A stretch of DNA of 53,017 bases, from the NCBI GenBank assembly GCA_002709225.1, contig PAQH01000157.1, positions 1 to 53,017 of the forward strand. Reading direction: 5' to 3'. Numbering within the stretch: the stretch's first letter is position 1; each line of letters begins with the position of its first letter. This document shows, piece by piece, positions 43,685-52,644 of the stretch. The notes under the pieces are model-generated. The model did not search any database, had not been told where the DNA came from, and saw nothing but the letters and a program-made list of their open reading frames with translations. Both the position numbers and the translations under genes were made by a program. This DNA is from Planctomycetaceae bacterium (GTDB taxonomy: Bacteria; Planctomycetota; Planctomycetia; Pirellulales; Pirellulaceae).

Positions 43685-46042
43685 ATGTTCGTTTGGCTGA
43701 AGACGATTGTTTCAGCGGGCCTCCTGTTTGCCACACCGGCGATTGCCGGGGCGGTTGACGAGGTTCTGGCCGGTACTCGCCCGCTGACAGCGGCCGGACC
43801 GCTTGACGAGCAGATGGTGGAAGGGATTAATCGGTTTTGTTTGCGGGAATTGACTGCGGCTCGAGAACGCAGGGACGAGGTGTGGCGCCGCGACTTCGCG
43901 AGTCCTGCGCGCTATGCGGCCAGCGTGGCACCATTTCGCCAGCGTTTTCGTGAAGTGATTGGTGGTGTGGATTCACGGCTGACAGCCACACATCCGAACC
44001 GGTACCGGTTCGAGTTTCTGGAGGCATTGGACCGGTCCGCGGTAATTGCGCACGATGGCCAGGTGACAGTTCGCCACGCCCGCTGGCAAGTTTTGGATGG
44101 TGTGACGGCAGAAGGCCTCCTTCTGCAGCCTGAAAAGGTCCGTGCGGCGGTCGTCACGTTACCTGACGCAGACTGGACTCCAGAGATGTTCTGCGGAGTT
44201 GAGCTGGGGCTCGCGCCACGACTCCAGTTGGCGCGGCGGCTGGCAAGAGCCGGTTGTCTGGTGGCGATACCGACGTTGATCAGTCGCAGTGACGAGTTAT
44301 CCGGCAGTCCCTATGTGGCCTATACCAATCAGCCGCATCGAGAGTTTTTGTATCGACAGGCGTTTGAAATGGGACGGCACCCCATCGGTTACGAAGTCCA
44401 GAAAACACTGGCGGCGGTTGACCTGTTCTCGCAATGGGCAGAGCGCCGCGGAATCCCATTGCCGATTGGTGTGGCGGGGGTTGGTGAAGGGGCTCTGCTC
44501 GCATTCTACGCGGCGGCACTCGATCCACGTATTGAAGCCACGTTGGTCTGCGGGTATTTCCAGCCTCGTGAAGGGGTGTGGCAAGAGCCGATTTACCGAA
44601 ACGTGTGGGGATTGCTGCGCGAATTTGGCGACGCCGAGATTGCCGGCATGATCGCGCCGCGTCGCCTAGTGATCGAAGCCTGCGCGGTTCCGCAAGTCGC
44701 CGGCCCTCCAGCCGCGCGGCCAGGGCGGCGGGCCAGCGCGGCGCCAGGTGCAGTCGGGCCGATTGCCATAGAACGCGTGCGCGGCGAGTTCGCTCGCGCG
44801 CAGTTGATCTACGAGAAATGTGCGGCAGAGGCGGAGTTGCGTTTGGCAATTGCCGCAGCTGGCAGGGGTACGGCCGGAGGTGCGGTAGCGATGGCGGCGT
44901 TTGGTGAGACATTGGGAATTGAAGTCTCGCCCGTCGCGCCAGCGGCTGGCTGGCGACGAGTCGAGACGGATGAGGATCCGGTCAAGTTTGCCCGGCGGCG
45001 CGAGGCGCGTCAGTTCGCTGAGCTACAGCGTCATGTGCAGACCTTACTTCGCCTGAGCCCTAAGGTGCGCGAACGTCGGTGGCGCGTGGATCCCAAAACT
45101 GCCGCAGCGTGGCCCGCTCAACAAGCAAGTCTTAGAAGGTCGGTCTACGACAACCTCATTGGACGGTTGCCTCATGCCAAATTGCCGCCAGATCCACGTA
45201 GCCGATTGGTGTTGGAAGAGGACCATTACCTGGGTTATGAGGTGGTGTTGGATGTCTTTCCCGATGTGATCGCGGCGGGGGTCTTGCTGCTGCCAAAGGG
45301 CCTCAAGGACGGAGAGCAACGGCCTCTCATCGTTTGCCAACATGGCCTGGAAGGGCAACCAATGGATACGATTTCGCGTGAGCCCGGAGTGTACCACGCA
45401 TACAGAGCATTTAGTGCGGAACTTTGTCAAAGAGGGTTTATTGTTTATGCGCCTCAGAACCCATACCGGGGAGAAGACCGCTTCCGCACGATTCAACGTA
45501 AATCGAACCCGCTGCGACGCTCGCTGTTCAGCTACATCATTCCGCAGCACGAGCAGACACTCGATTGGTTGGCGACGTTGCCGTGTGTCGATGCACGGCG
45601 GATGGCATTCTATGGAATCTCCTACGGTGGTAAGACGGCTGTCCGAGTGCCGCCGATGGTTCCTCGCTACTGCCTGTCAATCTGCTCGGCGGATTTTACC
45701 CGTTGGGTGAAAACCATCGCTACAAACGAAGATCGCTACGGCTATGGATTTACACGCGAGTACGAGATCGTGGAATGGAACATGGGGCACATCGCCAGCT
45801 ATGCCGAACTGGCAATGTTGATGACGCCGCGTCCGTTTATGGTTGAGCAGGGACACTTTGATGGTGGCGCACCGGTTGAGTGGGTGGCGAGTGAATTCGG
45901 GAAAGTGCGGCGCCACTACGACGTTTTGGGCCTCGGCGCGCGGGCCGAAATGGAGTTCTTTAATGGAGGACATACCATCAACGGTCAAGGCACCTTTCGG
46001 TTTTTGCACCGTCATCTGGATTGGCCCGAACCGGCACGTTGA
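43685..46042 (+). CDS. Secreted two-domain alpha/beta hydrolase (N-terminal domain inactive)
   Basis: ATG 43685 has AAGG 7 nt upstream and opens a signal peptide, MFVWLKTIVSAGLLFATPAI. The 785-residue protein contains two dienelactone-hydrolase-like alpha/beta-hydrolase domains. The C-terminal one is intact: PLIVCQHGLEGQPMDT, nucleophile elbow MAFYGISYGGKTAV, then MVEQGHFDGG and FNGGHTINGQG with the late His. In the N-terminal domain the elbow reads GVAGVGEGALLAF, with Gly in place of the nucleophile Ser, so it is probably structural. The substrate is likely an acylated or esterified carbohydrate. It lies just upstream of the four-gene oxidoreductase/amidohydrolase operon (88-bp gap), and may belong to the same pathway. 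Confidence 0.82.
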   Translation: MFVWLKTIVSAGLLFATPAIAGAVDEVLAGTRPLTAAGPLDEQMVEGINRFCLRELTAARERRDEVWRRDFASPARYAASVAPFRQRFREVIGGVDSRLTATHPNRYRFEFLEALDRSAVIAHDGQVTVRHARWQVLDGVTAEGLLLQPEKVRAAVVTLPDADWTPEMFCGVELGLAPRLQLARRLARAGCLVAIPTLISRSDELSGSPYVAYTNQPHREFLYRQAFEMGRHPIGYEVQKTLAAVDLFSQWAERRGIPLPIGVAGVGEGALLAFYAAALDPRIEATLVCGYFQPREGVWQEPIYRNVWGLLREFGDAEIAGMIAPRRLVIEACAVPQVAGPPAARPGRRASAAPGAVGPIAIERVRGEFARAQLIYEKCAAEAELRLAIAAAGRGTAGGAVAMAAFGETLGIEVSPVAPAAGWRRVETDEDPVKFARRREARQFAELQRHVQTLLRLSPKVRERRWRVDPKTAAAWPAQQASLRRSVYDNLIGRLPHAKLPPDPRSRLVLEEDHYLGYEVVLDVFPDVIAAGVLLLPKGLKDGEQRPLIVCQHGLEGQPMDTISREPGVYHAYRAFSAELCQRGFIVYAPQNPYRGEDRFRTIQRKSNPLRRSLFSYIIPQHEQTLDWLATLPCVDARRMAFYGISYGGKTAVRVPPMVPRYCLSICSADFTRWVKTIATNEDRYGYGFTREYEIVEWNMGHIASYAELAMLMTPRPFMVEQGHFDGGAPVEWVASEFGKVRRHYDVLGLGARAEMEFFNGGHTINGQGTFRFLHRHLDWPEPAR

Positions 46043-46129
46043 CAGGCTGCGCGTTGTCTTGTTTCAGAAGTCGGACCTGGCCTAGTCCAGATTGCAGTTT
46101 CTCTAGATTACTGCCGGGGAGTTGAAGTG

Positions 46130-46510
46130 ATGCTACAGTCGGTTCAAGGGCTGAGTTACGCGATCGTCTTATGCGATGACATCGATCGTATGAAAGCATT
46201 TTACCGCCAGGTGTTTTCCTTCCCGGTCGATTCTGAATCCCCAACCAGCCTGGCATTTAGGGCGGGCGGAGTATTGCTTGCCCTGCGGAAACGAGAACGC
46301 GATTACGACGGACGCGGAGGCGGTGCGGAGTCACCCGGCGTTCAATTGGCGTTCCTGGTAGAACCGGAAGAGGTGGAGCCGTGCTATCGCCAGTTGGTCG
46401 AAGCGGGGGTTCCGATTCTCGATTCACCCGCGGATCAACCGCGTGGCCACCGTACGGTCTATTTTTCCGACCCCGAAGGGAATGTCCTGGAAGTCTACGC
46501 TGAGATTTGA
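46130..46510 (+). CDS. VOC / glyoxalase superfamily protein
   Basis: A 126-residue vicinal-oxygen-chelate protein. ATG 46130 (not GTG 46127) has GGGGAG 8 nt upstream. It shows the two beta-alpha-beta-beta-beta modules: LSYAIVLCDDIDRMKAFYRQ then VFSFPVDSESPTSLAFRAGG, and VQLAFLVEPEEVEPCYRQLV followed by VYFSDPEGNVLEVYAEI, where the last Glu is a typical metal ligand. Such proteins are dioxygenases, isomerases, lyases or resistance proteins. Its stop codon overlaps the next start (TGATG at 46508-46512), which implies translational coupling to the oxidoreductase. Confidence 0.88.
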   Translation: MLQSVQGLSYAIVLCDDIDRMKAFYRQVFSFPVDSESPTSLAFRAGGVLLALRKRERDYDGRGGGAESPGVQLAFLVEPEEVEPCYRQLVEAGVPILDSPADQPRGHRTVYFSDPEGNVLEVYAEI

Positions 46511-47523
46511 TGATGGGAACACAGCGAGTCATACGTGCGGCGGTGGTTGGTGGCGGCGCGTTTGGTGAATGTCACGTGCGGACGTTAGCGAGCATGCCGG
46601 ATGTCGAGCTGGCGGGTTTGTACACGTTGGAGCCGGCACGTGGCGCGGAACTCTGCCAACGCTATGGAGGTATCGTCTACGCTAGCCTCGAGGCGCTGGC
46701 CAGCGCCCCAGACCTTGATCTGGTCTGTGTAGTCACTCCTGAAGATGCCCATTTTGAATCGTTCCGAGTTCTCGCTGAGCACGGCAAGGCAGTCTATGTG
46801 GAAAAGCCATTGGCGACTTCCTTGACAGAGGCTCGAGCGATGGTTGAGTTGTCGCGTTCGATCACGGCGATGAGTGGCCATTGTTTACGATTTGAGTCGC
46901 GTATTGCTCACGTCCTGACCCAACAGGACCGCCTGGGACCAGTGCGACACATGAGCTTCCGTAATAAACGCACCCGCCGTGAAAAAGAAGTGTATGGCCG
47001 GGTACATCCGGCCTATGGGATATTTTGCCACGATATCGAGTTGGCCAATGCGTTCGCCAGGCAACGCTTTCATCGGGTTTGCGCGTTGGAAACCCGGTTT
47101 TCCGAAGGTCAGGCTGACGGAATGAATATCCTCATCGAGTACCCGGATGGCGCTACTTGTTCGATCGAAGGCGGTTGGTATTTACCCACGCAGGAGGGCT
47201 TGGCGGAAAATGACCGGTGTTCCCTGGATTTTGCGTCTGGCACCTTCGAAATTCATTTGCCCAGTATGGGCTTTACATTTCTCGACGCCAACGGCTGTCG
47301 GTTCTTGAACCAACAGTACGAGCACAACGTTTACGGAATGGAGTTCGGTGCCCTGCGCGCGGCGCTTGAGTACCTCGTGCGCTGTTTGCGTACCGGCACC
47401 CGACCCGCGATAAGCACAATTGAAGACGGTTATGAGGCGATTCGCCTGGTCGAAGCGGCTTTGGCGTCGGCGCAGACCGGTCAATGGGTCAACTCGGAAG
47501 AGCCGCAGCAACGGGGAGAATGA
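46510..47523 (+). CDS. Gfo/Idh/MocA-family oxidoreductase
   Basis: The 337-residue NAD(P)-dependent dehydrogenase has a Rossmann start RAAVVGGGAFGECHVRTLAS, the conserved VYVEKPLATSLTEARAMVEL (EKP motif with catalytic Lys), then MSGHCLRFESRIAHVL and IFCHDIELANAFARQRFHRV in the substrate-binding C-terminal domain, which keeps the H-D pair of the family. It would oxidise or reduce a sugar, inositol or sugar acid. It overlaps the VOC gene by one base and its stop overlaps the next start by one base (TGATG at 47521-47525), a tightly coupled operon. Confidence 0.92.
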   Translation: MMGTQRVIRAAVVGGGAFGECHVRTLASMPDVELAGLYTLEPARGAELCQRYGGIVYASLEALASAPDLDLVCVVTPEDAHFESFRVLAEHGKAVYVEKPLATSLTEARAMVELSRSITAMSGHCLRFESRIAHVLTQQDRLGPVRHMSFRNKRTRREKEVYGRVHPAYGIFCHDIELANAFARQRFHRVCALETRFSEGQADGMNILIEYPDGATCSIEGGWYLPTQEGLAENDRCSLDFASGTFEIHLPSMGFTFLDANGCRFLNQQYEHNVYGMEFGALRAALEYLVRCLRTGTRPAISTIEDGYEAIRLVEAALASAQTGQWVNSEEPQQRGE

Positions 47524-48719
47524 TGGCAGAACGCAAACGCATCGCCGCCATTGTGACCGAATATTTTGCCGGTTCGCATGCGGATGTGATTGTGACGAAA
47601 TTCCTCAAGGGGTTTCCGACCGACGGTGGTTTGCTGGAACCCCGCGTCTCGCTCGCTTCCTTGTATATTGACCAGGTATCAGAACGTGATATCGGTGTTG
47701 ATTTGGCGGCCGAGTACGATGTTCCGATCTACCCCAGTATCGTCCAGGCGCTGACTCTGGGTGGTGATGAGCTGGCGGTTGATGGAGTCCTGTTGATTGG
47801 TGAACATGGGGACTACGCCTGGAATGAAAAACAACAACAGCTGTTCCCTCGCAAGTATTTCCTCGAGCAGATCTGCGGCGTGATGGCGACGAGCGGGCGC
47901 TCGGTGCCCGTTTTCAGCGACAAACATCTTTCTTACAACTGGCACGATGCGAGATGGATGACGGATCGCATGTCTGAGTTGGGTGCGCCCTTGATGGCGG
48001 GTTCATCGCTGCCGGTGGTGTGGCGTAATCCGTGGCTCGAACACGAGCTGGAGACGAATGTCGACGAAGCTATTGCGATTGGCTTCTCCGGTTTGGAGAT
48101 CTATGGCTTTCACACACTCGAGGTTCTGCAGTGTATGGTTGAACGCCGAGCGGGTGGTGAGACAGGTGTGGCGGCAGTGACTTGTCTGGAAGGAACTGCC
48201 GTTTGGGAGGCTGCGGAACGGGGCGATTGGTCGCGAGAGCTGGCGCAAGCCGCCTGTGACGCTATCCAGAACAAACCGAGCGGGCCGATCGAAACGCATT
48301 GCGAGCAGCCGGCGCTGATGCTCATTGAATATCGCGATGGACTGCGCGGTGCTGCGCTGATGCTGGATGGCTATGTTACCGATCTTGCCTATGCCGGCAG
48401 GGTTGGTGAACAGGTGATGGCGACGGAATTTTATGCTCAGGGACATGGCGACGAAGACGGACCGTATGCTCATTTCGCCTATCTGTCGCTGAATGTTGAA
48501 GAGATGTTCATCCAGGGAGCTGCGACGGTACCCGTGGAGAGAACGCTCTTGACGACCGGTGTGTTGGAAGCGATGCTCACATCGCGGCATCAGGGTCATC
48601 TCCGCTTGGAGACACCCTGGCTGGAAGTCGCCTACCAGTGCGGCAAACCGGTTCCCTGGCGCCCGACCGGTCCACGGCCCGCAGGCGCCTGTCTCGATCC
48701 GTGGCCCCCCGGTAGTTGA
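47523..48719 (+). CDS. Uncharacterised protein coupled to a Gfo/Idh/MocA dehydrogenase
   Basis: This 398-residue, signal-less and membrane-free protein is not one I can assign to a family. It starts at ATG 47523 (GGGGAG upstream), overlapping the preceding stop. Recognisable stretches are RIAAIVTEYFAGSHADVIVT, VDGVLLIGEHGDYAWNEKQQ, VPVFSDKHLSYNWHDARWMT, LMAGSSLPVVWRNPWLEHEL and EAIAIGFSGLEIYGFHTLEV. The first and third are rich in His/Asp, as in a metal- or nucleotide-binding enzyme. Its place between a dehydrogenase and an amidohydrolase suggests an enzyme or accessory of the same sugar or cyclitol pathway. Function is unknown. Confidence 0.85.
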   Translation: MAERKRIAAIVTEYFAGSHADVIVTKFLKGFPTDGGLLEPRVSLASLYIDQVSERDIGVDLAAEYDVPIYPSIVQALTLGGDELAVDGVLLIGEHGDYAWNEKQQQLFPRKYFLEQICGVMATSGRSVPVFSDKHLSYNWHDARWMTDRMSELGAPLMAGSSLPVVWRNPWLEHELETNVDEAIAIGFSGLEIYGFHTLEVLQCMVERRAGGETGVAAVTCLEGTAVWEAAERGDWSRELAQAACDAIQNKPSGPIETHCEQPALMLIEYRDGLRGAALMLDGYVTDLAYAGRVGEQVMATEFYAQGHGDEDGPYAHFAYLSLNVEEMFIQGAATVPVERTLLTTGVLEAMLTSRHQGHLRLETPWLEVAYQCGKPVPWRPTGPRPAGACLDPWPPGS

Positions 48720-48747
48720 TCGACGATTGTCAGGCGAGTGGACGATT

Positions 48748-49587
48748 ATGACGCAGCGCGCAGATGCCCATATCCACCTTTTTTCTGGTGGCTATCAGGA
48801 TTCGTCCTTTGCGTCTCGGCCTGGCGTGGTAATCGATGAGGCAGCCTGCTACCACTCGCTGGCTACCGATTGCGACGTGACCGCGGCGTTGGTGGTTGGT
48901 TTTGGCGGAGAAGATTGGTGCATCGACAACAACCGCTACCTTGTCGAGCAAGTGGGAAGATATGAGTGGATTCGCCCTGTGGCCTATCTCGCGTTTGACT
49001 CCCCGTTCACGGTGGACGAGTTAGAAAAGTTGCAACAGCAGGGCTTTGTGGGAATCAGCTTGTTTTTATTTGACGATGAATCCCCGGGGTTGGCTGCCGT
49101 GCCCGACACGTGCTGGCGGTGGATTGGAGAGCGGAACTGGCTAGTGAGTGTTAATTCTCAGGCTGCAGGCTGGTCTTACTGGGGCCCGGTATTGGAACGC
49201 TTTCCTGATTTGCGTTTGCTGGTTTCCCATCTCGGCTTGCCACCGGCGCTGGCGAAACCACCCGCTGCTGCAGAGGCGACACTTGCCTTGCAGTCCGTGA
49301 CGGAACTGGCTCAGTACCCGGGTGTTAATGTGAAACTGAGTGGTTTTTATGCGTTGACAGTTCCTGGACACGATTATCCTCACCGGGCCGCCTGGCCCTA
49401 CGTCAACCGACTGTTCGAAGCATTTGGCAGCGAGCGATTGCTGTGGGCCTCTGACTTTTCACCCTGCTTGGACTGGGTGACATTTCCCCAGACATTTGAC
49501 CTGTTCCAGAAAATGTCGTTTCTCTCCACGTCGGATGTGGCCGCGATTACCGGTGGTAATCTGCGCAAGCTGTTAGAGGAAATCTGA
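48748..49587 (+). CDS. Amidohydrolase-family TIM-barrel hydrolase
   Basis: ATG 48748 opens MTQRADAHIHLFSGG, giving the metal-binding His8-x-His10. The 279-residue product continues with PVAYLAFDSPFTVDELEKLQ, GFVGISLFLFDDESPG, LRLLVSHLGLPPAL (third His) and ERLLWASDFSPCLDW (catalytic Asp), then ITGGNLRKLLEE, the usual amidohydrolase_2 end. These are metal-dependent hydrolases, lactonases or decarboxylases acting on cyclic or carboxylated compounds; a lactonase step after the oxidoreductase is plausible. It is the last gene of the operon, 28 bp after the preceding stop, and is followed by a strong hairpin. Confidence 0.88.
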   Translation: MTQRADAHIHLFSGGYQDSSFASRPGVVIDEAACYHSLATDCDVTAALVVGFGGEDWCIDNNRYLVEQVGRYEWIRPVAYLAFDSPFTVDELEKLQQQGFVGISLFLFDDESPGLAAVPDTCWRWIGERNWLVSVNSQAAGWSYWGPVLERFPDLRLLVSHLGLPPALAKPPAAAEATLALQSVTELAQYPGVNVKLSGFYALTVPGHDYPHRAAWPYVNRLFEAFGSERLLWASDFSPCLDWVTFPQTFDLFQKMSFLSTSDVAAITGGNLRKLLEEI

Positions 49588-49680
49588 CCAGCTGTAGCGC
49601 GCTGTTGCCCGCAGTTTCCGCGAGCCCGTGCGCGCCGCGGCGTGAGAGCTACCGGGTTCTCAAGTGCTTGCGGAGATGTG

Positions 49681-49720
49681 AGTGTCTTGAAATGAGACTG
49701 CAATCTCAATTCAAGACACT
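49681..49720. terminator. Long hairpin after the amidohydrolase operon
   Basis: AGTGTCTTGAAATGAGA (49681-49697) pairs with TCTCAATTCAAGACACT (49704-49720), 16 of 17 bp, around the 6-nt loop CTGCAA. The long AT-mixed stem and its position 94 bp after the operon suggest a terminator; there is only a short T-run (TTTCTC) after it. It could also be a protein-binding palindrome. Confidence 0.55.
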
Positions 49721-49838
49721 TTCTCGTCAAGCTGGCCGTCACCGCGTTGCCCCGTGGATTGGTTTCTGACTTGAAAACGACGGCTTTCTTAAGTCAAAAA
49801 CCTGTCAGGGTCGGTGAAGTGGCTGTTTTTTCAGACCT

Positions 49839-49854
49839 TGGCACACGTTTTGCA
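49839..49854 (+). promoter_or_regulatory. Sigma-54 type -24/-12 promoter upstream of subtilase gene
   Basis: TGGCACACGTTTTGCA fits the sigma-54 consensus TGGCAC(G)-N4-TTGC(A/T), with the invariant GG and GC at the right 10-bp spacing. Transcription would start near 49865, about 85 bp before the protease start, giving a 5' leader with a good GGGGG ribosome-binding site. No enhancer-binding protein gene is nearby. It is a sequence match only. Confidence 0.5.
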
Positions 49855-49948
49855 AATAGTACTGGCCAGCCAGGGATGCTACTGGCGACGAAGTCGACCT
49901 TGTGGATTTTACTGTTGTGTAACTCTTAGAGATTTGGGGGATTATTGA

Positions 49949-52378
49949 ATGATGAAACAGTTCCATGGATTCGGTCAACGGCGAGTGACGCGTCTCAAAG
50001 ATCGTCGGCAGTTCGCGCGACGGACAGGCTTGTGTGTGGAACGCCTGGAAGCGCGCCAGTTGCTGGCGGGTGATCTCCTGGTAGGTGACTTCCACCCAGA
50101 CCAGTTTTTGGTTCGATTTTCGGATGCGGCGGCTGCCGAAACCCATTTGGAGGGAACCAAATTGGGGGACCAGTTGGGATTCGGTTTTTATGAGGTCTAC
50201 CTAGAATCAGGTGTCGGTTTGGACCAGGCGGTGGATCACTACAACCAATTGCCTGGTGTGGATTACGCCCAACGGGATTTTGTACTGCAACACGGCTCGA
50301 CAACCCCCGATGACGCCTATTTTGAATCTTTGTGGGGCCTCCACAACACAGGTCAGACAAACGGCACCGTCGACGCAGATATTGACGCGGTCGAAGCCTG
50401 GGACGTGGAAACCGATGCCAGTTCGATCATTGTGGCCGTCATCGACACCGGGATTGACTACACCCACGAGGATCTGGCCGGCAATGCCTGGGTGAACAGT
50501 TTGGAGGCGAGCGGTACTCCGGGTGTTGACGATGATGGAAACGGGTACACCGATGACATCTACGGTTACGATTTTTATAACGAAGATGGTGACCCGTTTG
50601 ACGACAATGGTCACGGTACGCACGTCTCTGGCACGATCGGTGCGGTCGGCAACAATGGCATTGGAGTCACGGGGGTTTCCTGGGAGGTCCAGTTGATGGG
50701 ACTGAAGTTCCTCAACGAGTCGGGCAGTGGGTACACCAGTGATGCAGTGCGGGCTGTCGATTATGCCCGTGAAATGGGGGCCCAGGTAATCAATGCCAGT
50801 TTTGGAGGAGGCGGTTATAGCACCGCGATGTACGACGCGATTGAGGCGTTTGGTGATGCCGGAGGGATTTTTGTGGCGGCCGCTGGCAACGCCGGAAATG
50901 ACAACGACAGTGACCCATCCTACCCTGCCAGTTATGACCTTTCCAACATCATCTCCGTAGCGGCTAGTGACGACGACGACGAACTTGCGAGCTGGTCGAA
51001 TTACGGGACTGCCTCTGTTGATATCGCGGCCCCGGGCGTCTCGATTTTGAGTACCTTGCCAGACGATAATTATGGCAGCGCCAGCGGTACATCGATGGCG
51101 GCGCCACATGTTGCGGGCGCTGCAGCGCTCGTCTGGGCGGCCCATCCCGATTGGACGCACCAGGAGGTGATCGATGCGTTGATGGACTATGCCGATCCGA
51201 TTCTGCTCGATGCCGTTGCCAACGGTCGACTCAATGTCAACGAAGCGATTCAAGTCAGTCTTAGCGACACCGAAGGGCCCCGCGTGACGGATGCCAGCTG
51301 GTCTGGTGAGACGAATCGTCTGGAACGAGTGACGGTGACCTTCAATGAAGCAATTGACGCGGTCACACTGACGGATGCTGACATCGAGTTGACCGATCCG
51401 GCTGGTAATCTGATCCCGGTTACTGCGATTTCTGCCGTGCGCGGATCCGGCGGCAAGGAATTCGAGATTGATTTCGAGGAACAATCGACGGCTGGAACTT
51501 ACGAAGTCACACTGGGTCCAGCGGTTGCCGATGAAGAAGGCAACTTGATGGATCAGGACCGTGACGGCACCCAGGGAGAGGCGGAAGACGACCAGTACAG
51601 CTCGACTGCCAGCATCAGGGAAGTGTTGGAGTTTTCGTGGGAAGGCCGCAAGGCGCTGCGTGATCGTCGTGCGACGACGGTCAAGTTCAGGGTCGGTGAC
51701 GATGTCACCATCGAGGACATTGACGTTCGGGTTGATTTGGATCACACCTGGGATAGTGATCTGCAGTTGATCCTCATCAGTCCGGATCGTACGAAAGTTC
51801 GCTTGTTTAACCGGTCGGGCGGTTCTGGTGACGATATCATGGCGACCTTTGATGATGAGGCGACGACGAAGATTGCGGATGGTTCGGCACCCTTTGATGG
51901 GGATTTCATTCCAGACCGGAGTCTCTCGAAACTCGATGGCGAGTCGACGAAAGGTACCTGGAAGTTGCGGATTCGCGATCGGGCAGCTGGGGATGTAGGT
52001 ACCATTTACGGCGTGACTCTGATCGTCACGCCAGACAGTAGTGCCACCTCGTCCAGTACGAGTATTAGTCCCATCGTTTCCCCCTACCAACAGCTTGTTG
52101 GAGCACGCTTTGAATTATCGCCGGACGTTAATCACCCTGCCGTAATTGCCCGTGATCGACTGTTATTGGATGCAGTCGACAACACCGTCACTTCACGTGC
52201 GGATTTACGATGGGTGGCGGCGGAGGAAGTGCGACAACGCGCACCTGGTGACCGAGCCGTCGAACGGCGAGACGAAACGCGGGCCCGGATCTGGTCGGCC
52301 TACCAGGGGGAGACCGATGACGCGCTAGGGGATGCCTGGGATGACACACTGGCATTGCTAACTGAATTGGCCAGCTGA
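49949..52378 (+). CDS. Secreted subtilase with LEPR-XLL motif and P-domain
   Basis: The 809-residue protein starts MMKQFHGFGQRRVTRL and has the planctomycete LEPR-XLL-type segment ERLEARQLLAGD at 31-42, a secretion-linked motif that replaces a normal signal peptide. An inhibitor-like propeptide follows (about 50-115). The S8 domain has catalytic D166 (VAVIDTGIDYTHED), H222 (DDNGHGTHVSGTIG), oxyanion N314 (AAAGNAGN) and S382 (SGTSMAAPHVAG). An Ig-like domain lies at about 430-540 and a proprotein-convertase P-domain at about 565-690 (IDVRVDLDHTWDSDLQLILI, then LDGESTKGTWKLRIRD). The start has GGGGG 8 nt upstream, behind a sigma-54-like promoter. It degrades protein outside the cell. No dockerin is seen. 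Confidence 0.92.
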   Translation: MMKQFHGFGQRRVTRLKDRRQFARRTGLCVERLEARQLLAGDLLVGDFHPDQFLVRFSDAAAAETHLEGTKLGDQLGFGFYEVYLESGVGLDQAVDHYNQLPGVDYAQRDFVLQHGSTTPDDAYFESLWGLHNTGQTNGTVDADIDAVEAWDVETDASSIIVAVIDTGIDYTHEDLAGNAWVNSLEASGTPGVDDDGNGYTDDIYGYDFYNEDGDPFDDNGHGTHVSGTIGAVGNNGIGVTGVSWEVQLMGLKFLNESGSGYTSDAVRAVDYAREMGAQVINASFGGGGYSTAMYDAIEAFGDAGGIFVAAAGNAGNDNDSDPSYPASYDLSNIISVAASDDDDELASWSNYGTASVDIAAPGVSILSTLPDDNYGSASGTSMAAPHVAGAAALVWAAHPDWTHQEVIDALMDYADPILLDAVANGRLNVNEAIQVSLSDTEGPRVTDASWSGETNRLERVTVTFNEAIDAVTLTDADIELTDPAGNLIPVTAISAVRGSGGKEFEIDFEEQSTAGTYEVTLGPAVADEEGNLMDQDRDGTQGEAEDDQYSSTASIREVLEFSWEGRKALRDRRATTVKFRVGDDVTIEDIDVRVDLDHTWDSDLQLILISPDRTKVRLFNRSGGSGDDIMATFDDEATTKIADGSAPFDGDFIPDRSLSKLDGESTKGTWKLRIRDRAAGDVGTIYGVTLIVTPDSSATSSSTSISPIVSPYQQLVGARFELSPDVNHPAVIARDRLLLDAVDNTVTSRADLRWVAAEEVRQRAPGDRAVERRDETRARIWSAYQGETDDALGDAWDDTLALLTELAS

Positions 52379-52394
52379 TCGACCAGTCCTGTCT

Positions 52395-52422
52395 GCGGCG
52401 GCCTGTTGGATCAGGCCGCCGC
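52395..52422 (+). terminator. Terminator hairpin after subtilase gene
   Basis: GCGGCGGCCTG (52395-52405) and CAGGCCGCCGC (52412-52422) form a perfect 11-bp GC-rich stem with a 6-nt loop, 17 bp after the subtilase stop. There is no T-run, as is common in high-GC terminators. Confidence 0.65.
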
Positions 52423-52644
52423 GGTGCAGGCTGTTCTTATGCGGTCGCCGGGAATCTGTCGGCGGCTCAGCGGCAGGTCTCAAAGTGGGGCGCCTTTGTC
52501 CGGCTTTTCCAGACTGCTGTTACGCCTGCAGCACACTTTGCTGGCGGCGTCCATTCACGTAGGATGAGCTGGATTGCTCACCCGCAGGGCGGTGACCGAG
52601 GTTTGTGATACCGGTTGTGCCCGTGGCGCCGACAGGAGATTCCG

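Larger units (their letters stand above)
49588..49948. other. Intergenic region with terminator hairpin and sigma-54-like promoter
   Basis: This 361-bp region between the amidohydrolase operon and the subtilase gene has no gene. It contains a 40-bp hairpin (49681-49720) and a sigma-54-type promoter match (49839-49854), listed separately. The rest is unremarkable. Confidence 0.6.

Noticed and set aside
50207-52090. Long minus-strand open frame (627 codons) opposite the subtilase gene
   Set aside because: It is an antisense shadow: its composition mirrors the Asp/Gly-rich plus-strand codons, it has no ribosome-binding site or domain, and the plus-strand protease is certain.
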